DNA of 5,716 bases, taken from positions 1 to 5,716 of the forward strand of contig CACYDK010000219.1 in assembly GCA_902773155.1 (NCBI GenBank), written 5' to 3'. The notes beneath the pieces are model-generated. The model saw only the letters and a list, made by a program, of their open reading frames with translations, was not told the DNA's origin and ran no database searches. Shown piece after piece: positions 1-5,148 of this stretch (positions within the stretch are counted from its first letter, which is position 1; the number at the start of each line of letters is the position of its first letter). The position numbers and the translations under genes were made by a program. Source of the stretch: an uncultured Ruminococcus sp. (lineage in GTDB: Bacteria; Bacillota; Clostridia; Oscillospirales; Acutalibacteraceae).

Positions 1-839
1 ATTTCGGGGTCGATTTGTCCGACCAGCTGGCCAGGAATCCCGAAAAAAGCACTCTCCATACCGCTCTTTGGGGCTGCTACGGTGCGGCTACTCCGTTAAT
101 GCAGCTTGTAACTGCAGTTACTCAGGCCTTTGGTACCTCAGCTATGCCTAATGTCGCAAGCGCCTGGACTAAGGGCGATAAGGGCGAGCTCAAGACGTCG
201 ATCGAAACGGTACTCAGGCTTACGATGCTGTTTACGCTTCCGGCAGGCTTAGGTTTGGTAGCTCTCGCTTATCCGATAATGGATATAGTATATTCCAGCG
301 AGGTTCTCGCTGTTATAGGAGCCGAGGTTCTCAAGATCATGGGCTTTACAGCCATAGTAATCGCGATCGGAACTCCGCTTTCGAGTATGCTCCAGGGTAT
401 CGGCAGGGTTGATTTACCTCTGAAAATCTACACGGTCGGAATCGGAATCAAAGTCGCCACGACCTGGCTTTTCGTCAGAGTTCCCTCGATCAATATTCAG
501 GGAGCCTCGATGGGCTCGCTTGTCGCTTACAGCTTTATTCTTCTGGTTTCAATGTACCTGTTGGTAAAGCATTCCGGCGTTATGCCCAATTTTATGTCAG
601 TGCTGGTAAAGCCGCTCATATCCGCGGCGGCGTGCGCCCTGACCGCGTTTTTCGCGCATATGCTGTTTAACAGCTTTTTGCCGGGTCTTGCGGCCACGGG
701 TATCGCTGTGCTTTTAGCCGGAATAGTATATATTACATTTTTGTTATTATTAAAGACATTTACCCGAAATGAGCTTAAATTCTTGCCAAAAGGTGAAAAA
801 ATTGTAACTTTACTTGAAAAATATCATCTTATAGGGTAA
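1..839 (+). CDS. Oligosaccharide flippase, SpoVB/MurJ-like (MATE/MOP superfamily), C-terminal part
   Basis: The reading frame is open from base 3 and enters from outside the window, so the N-terminus is missing; 278 residues remain. An in-frame TTG at 15 is not a credible start because the frame is already coding upstream. The visible part is strongly hydrophobic, with about seven membrane segments (roughly residues 22-45, 68-93, 103-126, 138-157, 165-187, 199-219, 226-250) and a short charged C-terminal tail (KGEKIVTLLEKYHLIG). Segment pattern and short motifs (a YGA...PL stretch at the start, a GxPLSSMLQGIGR loop in the middle) fit the SpoVB/YtgP branch of flippases, which move lipid-linked cell-wall or spore-cortex precursors across the membrane. 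Its place just before mazG matches Bacillus yabM, so a spore-envelope role is plausible. Which paralogue it is (SpoVB, YabM, MurJ/YtgP) cannot be settled from this fragment. It ends 43 bases before the mazG start, with no terminator between. Confidence 0.85.
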   Translation, partial: FGVDLSDQLARNPEKSTLHTALWGCYGAATPLMQLVTAVTQAFGTSAMPNVASAWTKGDKGELKTSIETVLRLTMLFTLPAGLGLVALAYPIMDIVYSSEVLAVIGAEVLKIMGFTAIVIAIGTPLSSMLQGIGRVDLPLKIYTVGIGIKVATTWLFVRVPSINIQGASMGSLVAYSFILLVSMYLLVKHSGVMPNFMSVLVKPLISAAACALTAFFAHMLFNSFLPGLAATGIAVLLAGIVYITFLLLLKTFTRNELKFLPKGEKIVTLLEKYHLIG

Positions 840-871
840 AATACTTGATGTTTGTTAGTGAATGGCTTGTT

Positions 872-878
872 GGAGGGG
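872..878 (+). promoter_or_regulatory. Ribosome-binding site of mazG
   Basis: GGAGGGG lies six bases (counted from GGAGG) before ATG 883. It falls inside the frame that would open at ATG 862, so it argues for the downstream ATG as the true start. Confidence 0.8.
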
Positions 879-882
879 TTTG

Positions 883-1668
883 ATGAACTTTACCGAGAAG
901 CAAAACTTTGATTTTAACGATTTGATTGAGATCATGAAGTTTCTGAGGGCGCCGGACGGATGCCCTTGGGATAGGGTTCAGACTCACGAAAGTATCCGCT
1001 CGAATCTTATTGAGGAGACCTACGAGGTAGTCGAGGCTATAGACAATAAGGACAGTAGCCTTCTTAAGGAAGAACTAGGCGATTTACTGCTCCAGGTAGT
1101 ATTCCACGCTGAAATGTCAGCAGAGGAGAACGAGTTCGACATCAACGATGTTGTAAATGATATCTGCAAAAAGCTTGTAGTTCGCCATCCCCACGTTTTC
1201 GGAGACGTTAAGGCCGAGAACAGCGAGGAAGCTCTGAGAAGCTGGGACGACGTTAAGATGTCCACCAAATCGCAGAAGAAGCAGTCTGAGGCTATGGACA
1301 GCGTTTCAAAGGCTCTTCCTTCACTGATGCGCGCTGCTAAGATCCAGAAGAAGGCCGCCAAGGTCGGCTTCGACTGGGACAGCGTAGAAGGACCGCTTTC
1401 GAAAATCGTTGAGGAAACCGAAGAACTTAAACAGGCCGTTAAAAACGGCGATGAAAAAGCTCAGGCCGAGGAACTCGGAGACCTGCTGTTTTCTGTAGTG
1501 AACGCTTCGCGGTTCATTAATGTAGACAGCGAAAAGGCTCTTTACGACGCCTGCGATAAGTTTACAGAACGCTTTAAAGCGCTCGAAAAGCTTGCCGATG
1601 AACGTAATGTCGACGTTAAAACGGCATCACTCTCGCAACTGGATTCCCTATGGGATGAAGTTAAATAA
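883..1668 (+). CDS. mazG: Nucleoside triphosphate pyrophosphohydrolase MazG, two-domain form
   Basis: Hydrolyses (d)NTPs to the monophosphate and pyrophosphate in the cytosol; the family is linked to house-cleaning of abnormal nucleotides and, in E. coli, to ppGpp levels during starvation. The 261-residue protein has the E. coli MazG layout. Domain 1 carries GCPWDR (26-31), the metal-binding ExxE in EETYE (44-48) and ExxD in EELGD (63-67), then RHPHVFGD (101-108). Domain 2 repeats the pair as EETEE (177-181) and EELGD (196-200) and ends with the typical LDSLWDEVK. All metal ligands are present in both halves. ATG 883 is chosen over ATG 862 because GGAGG is correctly spaced only for 883, and MNFTEKQ precedes the domain naturally. 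The Bacillus equivalent at this locus, YabN, has an extra N-terminal tetrapyrrole-methylase-like domain that is absent here. HU follows after 22 bases, suggesting co-transcription. Confidence 0.95.
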   Translation: MNFTEKQNFDFNDLIEIMKFLRAPDGCPWDRVQTHESIRSNLIEETYEVVEAIDNKDSSLLKEELGDLLLQVVFHAEMSAEENEFDINDVVNDICKKLVVRHPHVFGDVKAENSEEALRSWDDVKMSTKSQKKQSEAMDSVSKALPSLMRAAKIQKKAAKVGFDWDSVEGPLSKIVEETEELKQAVKNGDEKAQAEELGDLLFSVVNASRFINVDSEKALYDACDKFTERFKALEKLADERNVDVKTASLSQLDSLWDEVK

Positions 1669-1675
1669 ATATTTT

Positions 1676-1680
1676 GGAGG
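1676..1680 (+). promoter_or_regulatory. Ribosome-binding site of hup
   Basis: GGAGG, followed by AATAACAACT, sits ten bases before ATG 1691. This fixes the HU start at 1691; the longer frame opening at 1592 only overlaps mazG codons. Confidence 0.8.
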
Positions 1681-1690
1681 AATAACAACT

Positions 1691-1966
1691 ATGAACAAGA
1701 CAGAATTAGTTGCTGCTGTAGCTGAGGCCAGCGCTCTTTCTAAGAAAGATGCCGAGAAGGCCGTATCCGCTACAATTGATACAATCGTAAATGCTATTGC
1801 CGCTGGTGATAAGGTTTCGATCGTAGGCTTTGGTACTTTTGAGCAGCGTCAGAGAAACGCTCGTCAGGGTGTTGATCCGAGAACAGGAAACAAGATTGAG
1901 ATCGCTGCTTCCAAGGTTCCCGCTTTCAAGGCCGGTAAGGCTTTCAAGGATGTTGTTAATAAGTAA
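1691..1966 (+). CDS. hup: HU family DNA-binding protein
   Basis: Small basic nucleoid protein that binds and bends DNA as a dimer. The 91-residue length is standard for HU. It begins with the typical MNKTELV. The signature GFGTF (46-50) is followed by the basic DNA-binding arm [17 protein letters not shown] (52-68), with the intercalating proline kept at position 63, and the C-terminal helix [13 protein letters not shown] is canonical. Many repeated GCT, GTT and AAG codons suggest high expression. The 22-base gap to mazG leaves no room for a separate promoter, so it is either co-transcribed with mazG or uses a promoter inside mazG that I could not identify. A strong terminator follows 14 bases after the stop. 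HU between mazG and rqcP is, as far as I recall, usual in clostridial versions of this cluster, whereas in Bacillus yabN is followed directly by yabO. Confidence 0.97.
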   Translation: MNKTELVAAVAEASALSKKDAEKAVSATIDTIVNAIAAGDKVSIVGFGTFEQRQRNARQGVDPRTGNKIEIAASKVPAFKAGKAFKDVVNK

Positions 1967-1980
1967 TTGACAGGAGAACT

Positions 1981-2009
1981 AAGCCGACTTTTGTCGGCTT
2001 TTTCTTTTT
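1981..2009 (+). terminator. Intrinsic terminator after hup
   Basis: A perfect 8-bp stem, AAGCCGAC (1981-1988) paired with GTCGGCTT (1993-2000), with a TTTT loop and the U-rich tail TTTCTTTTT (2001-2009). It lies between hup and rqcP. No convincing promoter exists between it and rqcP, so it probably acts as a partial terminator that gives much HU mRNA and less rqcP mRNA. Confidence 0.92.
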
Positions 2010-2028
2010 AGTAAAAGAGGGTATTATT

Positions 2029-2271
2029 ATGAGATTAGATAAATACTTAAAGGTTTCCCGGCTAATTAAGCGCCGTACTGTAGCAAACGAAGCCTGCGAC
2101 GCAGAGAGGGTAAGTGTCAACGGCAAGCCGCAGAGAGCTTCCTACAATGTTAAGGTCGGGGATATAATCGAGATTTCTCTCGGCGCGCGTCAGGTAAAGG
2201 TAAGAGTAACAGAGGTTTCCGAGCACGCTACTAAGGAAACCGCGGGAAATATGTACGAATCCGCCGAATAG
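2029..2271 (+). CDS. rqcP: RqcP, S4-domain factor of ribosome-associated quality control
   Basis: Formerly YabO, an Hsp15-like protein. In Bacillus, RqcP binds stalled 50S subunits carrying peptidyl-tRNA and works with RqcH to add C-terminal poly-alanine degradation tails. The 80-residue protein is essentially one S4 RNA-binding domain: MRLDKYLKVSRLIKRRTVA (1-19), the VSVNGK turn (28-33), and the VKVGDIIEI strand (41-49). The basic residues R2, R11, R15 and R16 are kept; R16 is, as I recall, important for activity in the Bacillus protein. The ending NMYESAE resembles the NMY ending region of Bacillus YabO. AGAGGG at 2016-2021 is seven bases before ATG 2029. The gene follows the hup terminator with no clear promoter, so expression is probably by read-through. 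The neighbour yabP starts 75 bases downstream behind its own regulatory hairpin. Confidence 0.95.
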   Translation: MRLDKYLKVSRLIKRRTVANEACDAERVSVNGKPQRASYNVKVGDIIEISLGARQVKVRVTEVSEHATKETAGNMYESAE

Positions 2272-2285
2272 CTTACCGCAGAAAT

Positions 2286-2314
2286 GCATATTTCTTTCTG
2301 TTACAGCATATGAT
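2286..2314 (+). promoter_or_regulatory. Candidate sigma-E promoter for yabP-yabQ
   Basis: GCATATT at 2286-2292 fits the sigma-E -35 consensus kmATATT exactly. After 14 bases, CATATGAT at 2307-2314 matches the -10 consensus CATACAnT at five of seven fixed positions. Spacing is standard, and yabP/yabQ belong to the mother-cell sigma-E programme in Bacillus. The expected start is near 2320-2322, giving a leader of about 25 bases. Not tested; the -10 match is imperfect. Confidence 0.55.
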
Positions 2315-2340
2315 TTACGGAGTCTATGCTGTAACGGAGG
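2295..2340 (+). promoter_or_regulatory. Long hairpin sequestering the yabP Shine-Dalgarno
   Basis: TTACAGCATA (2301-2310) is a perfect inverted repeat of TATGCTGTAA (2325-2334). In RNA the stem continues outward without a break: G2300-C2335, U2299·G2336, C2298-G2337, U2297-A2338, U2296·G2339, U2295·G2340. This gives 16 consecutive pairs (13 Watson-Crick, 3 G·U) around a 14-base loop, and the outer five pairs cover the whole GGAGG (2336-2340) used by yabP. No U-tract follows, so it is not a terminator. In RNA read through from rqcP this should hinder yabP translation. Confidence 0.7.
2336..2340 (+). promoter_or_regulatory. Ribosome-binding site of yabP
   Basis: GGAGG directly abuts ATG 2341 (no spacer) but is six bases before ATG 2347, so 2347 is taken as the yabP start. 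The site is also the 3' base of the hairpin at 2295-2340. Confidence 0.75.
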
Positions 2341-2346
2341 ATGGAT

Positions 2347-2616
2347 ATGCAGGACAATTATTCAAAACCCCACGATTTACGACTTGAAAACCGAAAAAAA
2401 CTATCGCTTACGGGCGTTACCGAAGTACCGGGCTTTAACGAGGAGGCGGTCAGCCTTACGACTACCCTCGGCAGTCTATTTGTAAGAGGTTCCGGACTGC
2501 ATATCAGCAAGCTTGATCTGGATTCGGGCGAAGTCGATATAGAGGGCGTGATAAGCGCCTTGCAGTATACCGAAAGCAAGGGCGGAAAAACTTTTCTGCA
2601 GAGGTTGTTCAAGTAA
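2347..2616 (+). CDS. yabP: Sporulation protein YabP
   Basis: Small YabP/YqfC-family protein of 89 residues; in Bacillus it is made in the mother cell during sporulation. Its molecular activity is unknown to me. The family pattern is clear: KKLSLTGVTEVPGFNEE (17-33), then TTLGSLFVRGSGLHISKLDLDSGEVDIEG (39-67), a run of short beta strands, ending in the typical FLQRLFK. It has no signal peptide or membrane segment, so it is probably cytosolic or membrane-associated through partners. ATG 2347 is preferred over 2341 because of ribosome-binding-site spacing. The stop overlaps the yabQ start in TAATG, so the two are translationally coupled. A candidate sigma-E promoter and a Shine-Dalgarno-masking hairpin precede it. 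Confidence 0.92.
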   Translation: MQDNYSKPHDLRLENRKKLSLTGVTEVPGFNEEAVSLTTTLGSLFVRGSGLHISKLDLDSGEVDIEGVISALQYTESKGGKTFLQRLFK

Positions 2617-3113
2617 TGGAGTTTACGCTGTATGAGCTCCTTATATCGTTTTTGCTATCGCTTGTTTTGGGACTATGTCTTGCTCTGCTGTATGAGCCTG
2701 TAAGATTCTTTCATAAGCTCGGCTTTGATTCAACCGCATTACGGTTTGCAACGGATTTTTTGTATATCTTGTTTTTTGCGCTTGCAACCTTCTTTTTCTG
2801 TCTCGCTTACCTCAAAGGAGGAATCCGCTCGTTTGTTGTAATCGGCGAGCTTTGCGGTTTTTTTGTCTTTGTGCTTACCGCAAGACCTGTTTTAGATAGA
2901 TTTTACAATCCGATTATCAAATTAATTAAAAATTTATCGGAAATACTATTGAAAAAAGTACGGAGAATATTATATAATATAGAAAATAGGGGACAAAGGG
3001 TAATAAAAGAGATTGCAAATTTATTAAGTAAGGTTAAGGTTTATGAGCAGCGAGAACACAAAAGCTTCATCAAAAGAACAAAACGAAATAAAAGAAATAA
3101 GCCCCAAGCGTAA
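2616..3113 (+). CDS. yabQ: Spore cortex biosynthesis protein YabQ
   Basis: Integral membrane protein of 165 residues; in Bacillus, YabQ sits in the mother-cell membranes around the forespore and is needed for cortex formation. Three membrane segments are visible (about 7-26, 46-66 and 72-90), with the family-like YEPVRFFHK after the first and a KGGIRSFVVIGELCGF stretch leading into the third. The C-terminal 70 residues are very basic and A-rich in DNA, ending KRTKRNKRNKPQA, and probably face the cytosol. It starts in the TAATG overlap with yabP. The last 71 bases overlap divIC in another frame, and a sigma-A-like promoter lies within codons 112-121. The long basic tail is therefore constrained by, or shaped by, the divIC start region. 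Confidence 0.9.
   Translation: MEFTLYELLISFLLSLVLGLCLALLYEPVRFFHKLGFDSTALRFATDFLYILFFALATFFFCLAYLKGGIRSFVVIGELCGFFVFVLTARPVLDRFYNPIIKLIKNLSEILLKKVRRILYNIENRGQRVIKEIANLLSKVKVYEQREHKSFIKRTKRNKRNKPQA
2949..2978 (+). promoter_or_regulatory. Internal sigma-A-like promoter for divIC-yabR, inside yabQ
   Basis: TTGAAA (2949-2954, one mismatch to TTGACA), an 18-base spacer, then a perfect TATAAT (2973-2978). The expected start is near 2985, about 58 bases before the divIC ATG. It would let the division gene be expressed in growing cells independently of the sporulation genes yabP/yabQ. Local AT-richness raises the chance of an accidental match, but both boxes and the spacing are good. Confidence 0.65.
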
Positions 3114-3399
3114 AAAACATAATAAAAAGCTATTTCTGCTGTATATCGCGGCCTTCGTATTCGTAGCTTACGCTTCGTTTACAATTATCAGTCAGGGTAT
3201 AGAGATCGGCTCAAAAAAATCGGAGCTCGACTCCCTCAACGAACAGTTGCAGATAGTAGAAATCAACAATGAATATTTAAAAGAAATTAAAAACTACTCC
3301 GGTGATGAACTCAAAGAGTACATTGAAAATATTGCGCGGCAGGATCTCGACTATGTTAAAGACGGCGAGAGGATTTTTATCAATATTTCCGGAGATTAG
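3043..3399 (+). CDS. divIC: Septum formation initiator DivIC (FtsB/DivIC family)
   Basis: Divisome protein; DivIC/FtsB forms a membrane complex with FtsL and DivIB/FtsQ that activates septal peptidoglycan synthesis. The 118 residues give the classic bitopic layout: a basic cytoplasmic N-tail (1-29), one membrane helix (about 30-50), an extracytoplasmic coiled coil (51-85, including KKSELDSLNEQLQ) and the conserved C-terminal YIENIARQDLDYVKDGERIF (93-112). ATG 3043 is the only possible start: the frame has a TAA at 3025-3027, no start codon between, and no later ATG/GTG/TTG before the membrane helix. The Shine-Dalgarno is weak (TAAGG at 3029-3033 and again at 3035-3039). The gene overlaps the end of yabQ by 71 bases and is probably transcribed from the promoter inside yabQ. 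Confidence 0.93.
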   Translation: MSSENTKASSKEQNEIKEISPKRKKHNKKLFLLYIAAFVFVAYASFTIISQGIEIGSKKSELDSLNEQLQIVEINNEYLKEIKNYSGDELKEYIENIARQDLDYVKDGERIFINISGD

Positions 3400-3413
3400 G
3401 ATTGGGGTAAATA

Positions 3414-3878
3414 ATGAAAATAGAACTGGATTCGATCATAGACGGAAAGGTTTCGGGTATTACTAAATTCGGAGCCTTTGTAGACTTGCCTGACGGAAGC
3501 ACGGGAATGATACATATCTCCGAGGTATCTCGTTCTTATGTAAACGATATAAATGATTTTCTAAAGGTTGGAGATCAGGTAAAGGTAAAGGTACTTTCTC
3601 AGGAAAAGGGTAAGATTGCGCTTTCAATAAAGCAGACTCAGCCAAAAAACGAGAAGCCTGAAAAGCCTAAGCCCAAGGTCAGGAAGCCTTACAAGCCTGC
3701 TCCGCCGGTTACTTCGCCCGGTTCATATGAGTGGCAGAGCTCTCAGGGAGTCGGTCCGACCTCTTTTGAGGATATGATGTCTAAATTTAAACAGACAAGC
3801 GAGGATAAGATTTCAGACCTTAAACGCTCGAGCGGTGAATCCAGAGGATACAGCCGTCGCGGCGGTTCCAGAAAATAA
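3414..3878 (+). CDS. yabR: S1 RNA-binding domain protein YabR
   Basis: A 154-residue protein with one N-terminal S1 domain (about 4-74): IDGKVSGITKFGAFVDLPDG (9-28), GMIHISEVS (31-39) and VGDQVKVKVLS (52-62) are the canonical S1 strands. S1 domains bind single-stranded RNA; the exact role of YabR is not known to me. A flexible Lys/Pro-rich linker (76-100) follows, then a short helix-like motif, SFEDMMSKFKQTSEDKISDLKR (117-138), and a Gly/Arg/Ser-rich end (SRGYSRRGGSRK) that may add non-specific RNA affinity. The gene follows divIC by 14 bases, with GGGG at 3404-3407 six bases before the ATG, and is closed by a terminator, so it is the last gene of this transcript. Synteny with Bacillus divIC-yabR supports the name. 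Confidence 0.9.
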   Translation: MKIELDSIIDGKVSGITKFGAFVDLPDGSTGMIHISEVSRSYVNDINDFLKVGDQVKVKVLSQEKGKIALSIKQTQPKNEKPEKPKPKVRKPYKPAPPVTSPGSYEWQSSQGVGPTSFEDMMSKFKQTSEDKISDLKRSSGESRGYSRRGGSRK

Positions 3879-3883
3879 ACGAC

Positions 3884-3909
3884 AGGGCGCCGATTTTCGG
3901 CGCTCTTTT
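3884..3909 (+). terminator. Intrinsic terminator after yabR
   Basis: A 10-bp stem, AGGGCGCCGA (3884-3893) with TCGGCGCTCT (3897-3906), one G·U pair, a TTT loop, and a short TTTT tail (3906-3909). It begins six bases after the yabR stop. The U-tract is short, so termination may be incomplete and could feed the downstream methyltransferase gene. Confidence 0.85.
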
Positions 3910-3936
3910 CAGTATATTAAATGCCATTTTTATGGC

Positions 3937-3943
3937 GGAAAGG
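3937..3943 (+). promoter_or_regulatory. Ribosome-binding site of the RNA methyltransferase gene
   Basis: GGAAAGG lies seven bases before ATG 3951, while ATG 3921 has no purine-rich site before it. A small hairpin with a UUUU loop (GCCAT 3923-3927 with ATGGC 3932-3936) sits just upstream and leaves this site exposed. Confidence 0.65.
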
Positions 3944-3950
3944 CAACGCT

Positions 3951-5063
3951 ATGGATTTTTCAGCTCCCTGTCTGTTGGGTTTAGAGGGAATATGCGCTAA
4001 CGACTTGAAGTTTAACGGTATCGATACCGCCCGGGCGGAAAACGGCCGGGTTGTTTTTTCAGGAGACTATTCAACTCTGGCCAAAGCTAATTTGATTTCA
4101 CGCTACAGCGAGAGGATTCAGATTCTTCTTTCTGAGTTTACCGCTTTTACCTTTGACGAGTTGTTTGAGGGTGTAAAAATAATTCCTTGGGAGAATTATA
4201 TTTCAAAAACCGACGCGTTCCCGGTAAAGGGAAGAAGCCTTAACTCAAAGCTTTATTCGGTATCTGATTGCCAGAAAATAATAAAAAAGAGCGTAGCTGA
4301 CAGGCTCTCTTCAAAATACGGGGTTAGCTGGCTTGAGGAGAGCGGACCGATCCACCAGATCCAGTTCCTAATAATGAACGACCGAGTGAGTATTATGCTT
4401 GACACCAGCGGAGCAGGTTTGCATAAGCGCGGATATCGCGCCGAGTCAAATGATGCTCCGATTAAGGAAACTCTTGCCGCGGCTATGGTAGAGCTGTCGA
4501 GAGTTCGCCCAAATCATTTTGTTGTTGATCCGATGTGCGGCAGCGGAACCATATTAATAGAAGCCGCTATGAAGGCTATGAAAATCGCTCCGGGTTTGAA
4601 TAGGTCGTTTTCAGCGGAGAACTGGGCTCAGATACCAAAAAAAATATGGACAGAAGAGAGAGAAAGAGCCGGTTCGCTTATAAATACCGACTGTTCCTTT
4701 GAAGGAATCGGTTACGACATAGATGAAAAGACCCTGAAAATTGCCGAGAGCAACGCTGAAAAAGCCGGCGTCTCAAACAGACTTAGTTTTATCAAGCGTG
4801 ATATACGAGATTTTGAATTCGATAATGATTTTGAAACGATAATCACAAATCCTCCATACGGCGAAAGACTGCTTGATATAAAGGAAGCCGAAAAGCTTTA
4901 TAGCGTAATGGGGAAAAGGTTTATTAAGAGCAAGGGTAAAAGCTATACAATCATATCGCCCGACGATGATTTTGAGAGGATTTTCGGACGAAAAGCTGAC
5001 AAGCGCCGCAAGCTGTACAACGGTATGCTTAGATGCCAGGTTTATATGTATTTCAAAAACTAA
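3951..5063 (+). CDS. THUMP-domain class I SAM-dependent RNA methyltransferase (RlmL/YpsC-like)
   Basis: Predicted to transfer a methyl group from S-adenosylmethionine to an exocyclic guanine nitrogen in RNA, most likely 23S rRNA by analogy with the N-terminal half of E. coli RlmL; the target is inferred. From ATG 3951 the protein has 370 residues. The N-terminal half (about 1-155) is a ferredoxin-like plus THUMP RNA-binding region, including LEGICANDLK (11-20) and the end of THUMP near LDTSGAGLHKRGYR (150-163). The Rossmann methyltransferase follows: motif I DPMCGSGT (193-200), the SAM-contacting acidic GYDID (254-258), and the catalytic NPPYGER (300-306), typical of N2-guanine or N6-adenine methylation. 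All key motifs are intact. ATG 3951 is chosen because of the ribosome-binding site; ATG 3921 would add ten residues. No promoter is obvious in the 40 bases before it. No clear terminator follows; only weak AT-only hairpins occur at 5055-5069 and 5094-5111. Confidence 0.9.
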   Translation: MDFSAPCLLGLEGICANDLKFNGIDTARAENGRVVFSGDYSTLAKANLISRYSERIQILLSEFTAFTFDELFEGVKIIPWENYISKTDAFPVKGRSLNSKLYSVSDCQKIIKKSVADRLSSKYGVSWLEESGPIHQIQFLIMNDRVSIMLDTSGAGLHKRGYRAESNDAPIKETLAAAMVELSRVRPNHFVVDPMCGSGTILIEAAMKAMKIAPGLNRSFSAENWAQIPKKIWTEERERAGSLINTDCSFEGIGYDIDEKTLKIAESNAEKAGVSNRLSFIKRDIRDFEFDNDFETIITNPPYGERLLDIKEAEKLYSVMGKRFIKSKGKSYTIISPDDDFERIFGRKADKRRKLYNGMLRCQVYMYFKN

Positions 5064-5113
5064 GTTTTTCTCTACTATATAAACATTTTAACCGAAAAAA
5101 TCGTATTTTTCTA

Positions 5114-5142
5114 TTGTAATTACAGACATATTGTATTATAAT
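5114..5142 (+). promoter_or_regulatory. Sigma-A-like promoter of pfkA
   Basis: TTGTAA (5114-5119), a 17-base spacer and a perfect TATAAT (5137-5142). The expected transcription start is near 5149, giving a 5' leader of about 150 bases before the pfkA ATG. Confidence 0.75.
5115..5124 (+). repeat. 10-bp palindrome over the pfkA -35 box
   Basis: TGTAATTACA is a perfect palindrome that covers most of the -35 hexamer. Its position would suit a repressor operator, but it is short and AT-rich and matches no operator I can name (for example, it lacks the TTGTGA/TCACAA arms of Rex). Confidence 0.4.
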
Positions 5143-5148
5143 ATTTAG

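Noticed and set aside
1020..1361. Minus-strand ORF opposite mazG
   Set aside because: Fully antisense to a conserved gene, low-complexity Ser/Leu-rich translation, no ribosome-binding site; a shadow of codon usage. The same applies to the minus-strand ORFs at 2062-2289, 2358-2612 and 3463-3645.
1592..1690. N-terminal extension of HU by 33 residues
   Set aside because: It overlaps mazG out of frame, has no family similarity, and the correct GGAGG and MNKTELV start at 1691.
1967..1995. TTGACA at 1967-1972 as the -35 box of an rqcP promoter
   Set aside because: At 16-18 bases downstream the sequence is TTTTGT/TTTGTC inside the terminator loop and stem, with no -10 box.
2326..2334. Two-codon upstream ORF (ATG CTG TAA) before yabP, with GGAG at 2319-2322
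   Set aside because: Only three bases separate GGAG from the ATG, and the ORF lies wholly inside the hairpin; a predicted sigma-E mRNA would lack its ribosome site.
5055..5111. Terminator after the RNA methyltransferase gene
   Set aside because: The two hairpins (AAAAAC/GTTTTT and GAAAAA/TTTTTC) have one GC pair each and no strong stem, too weak to call.
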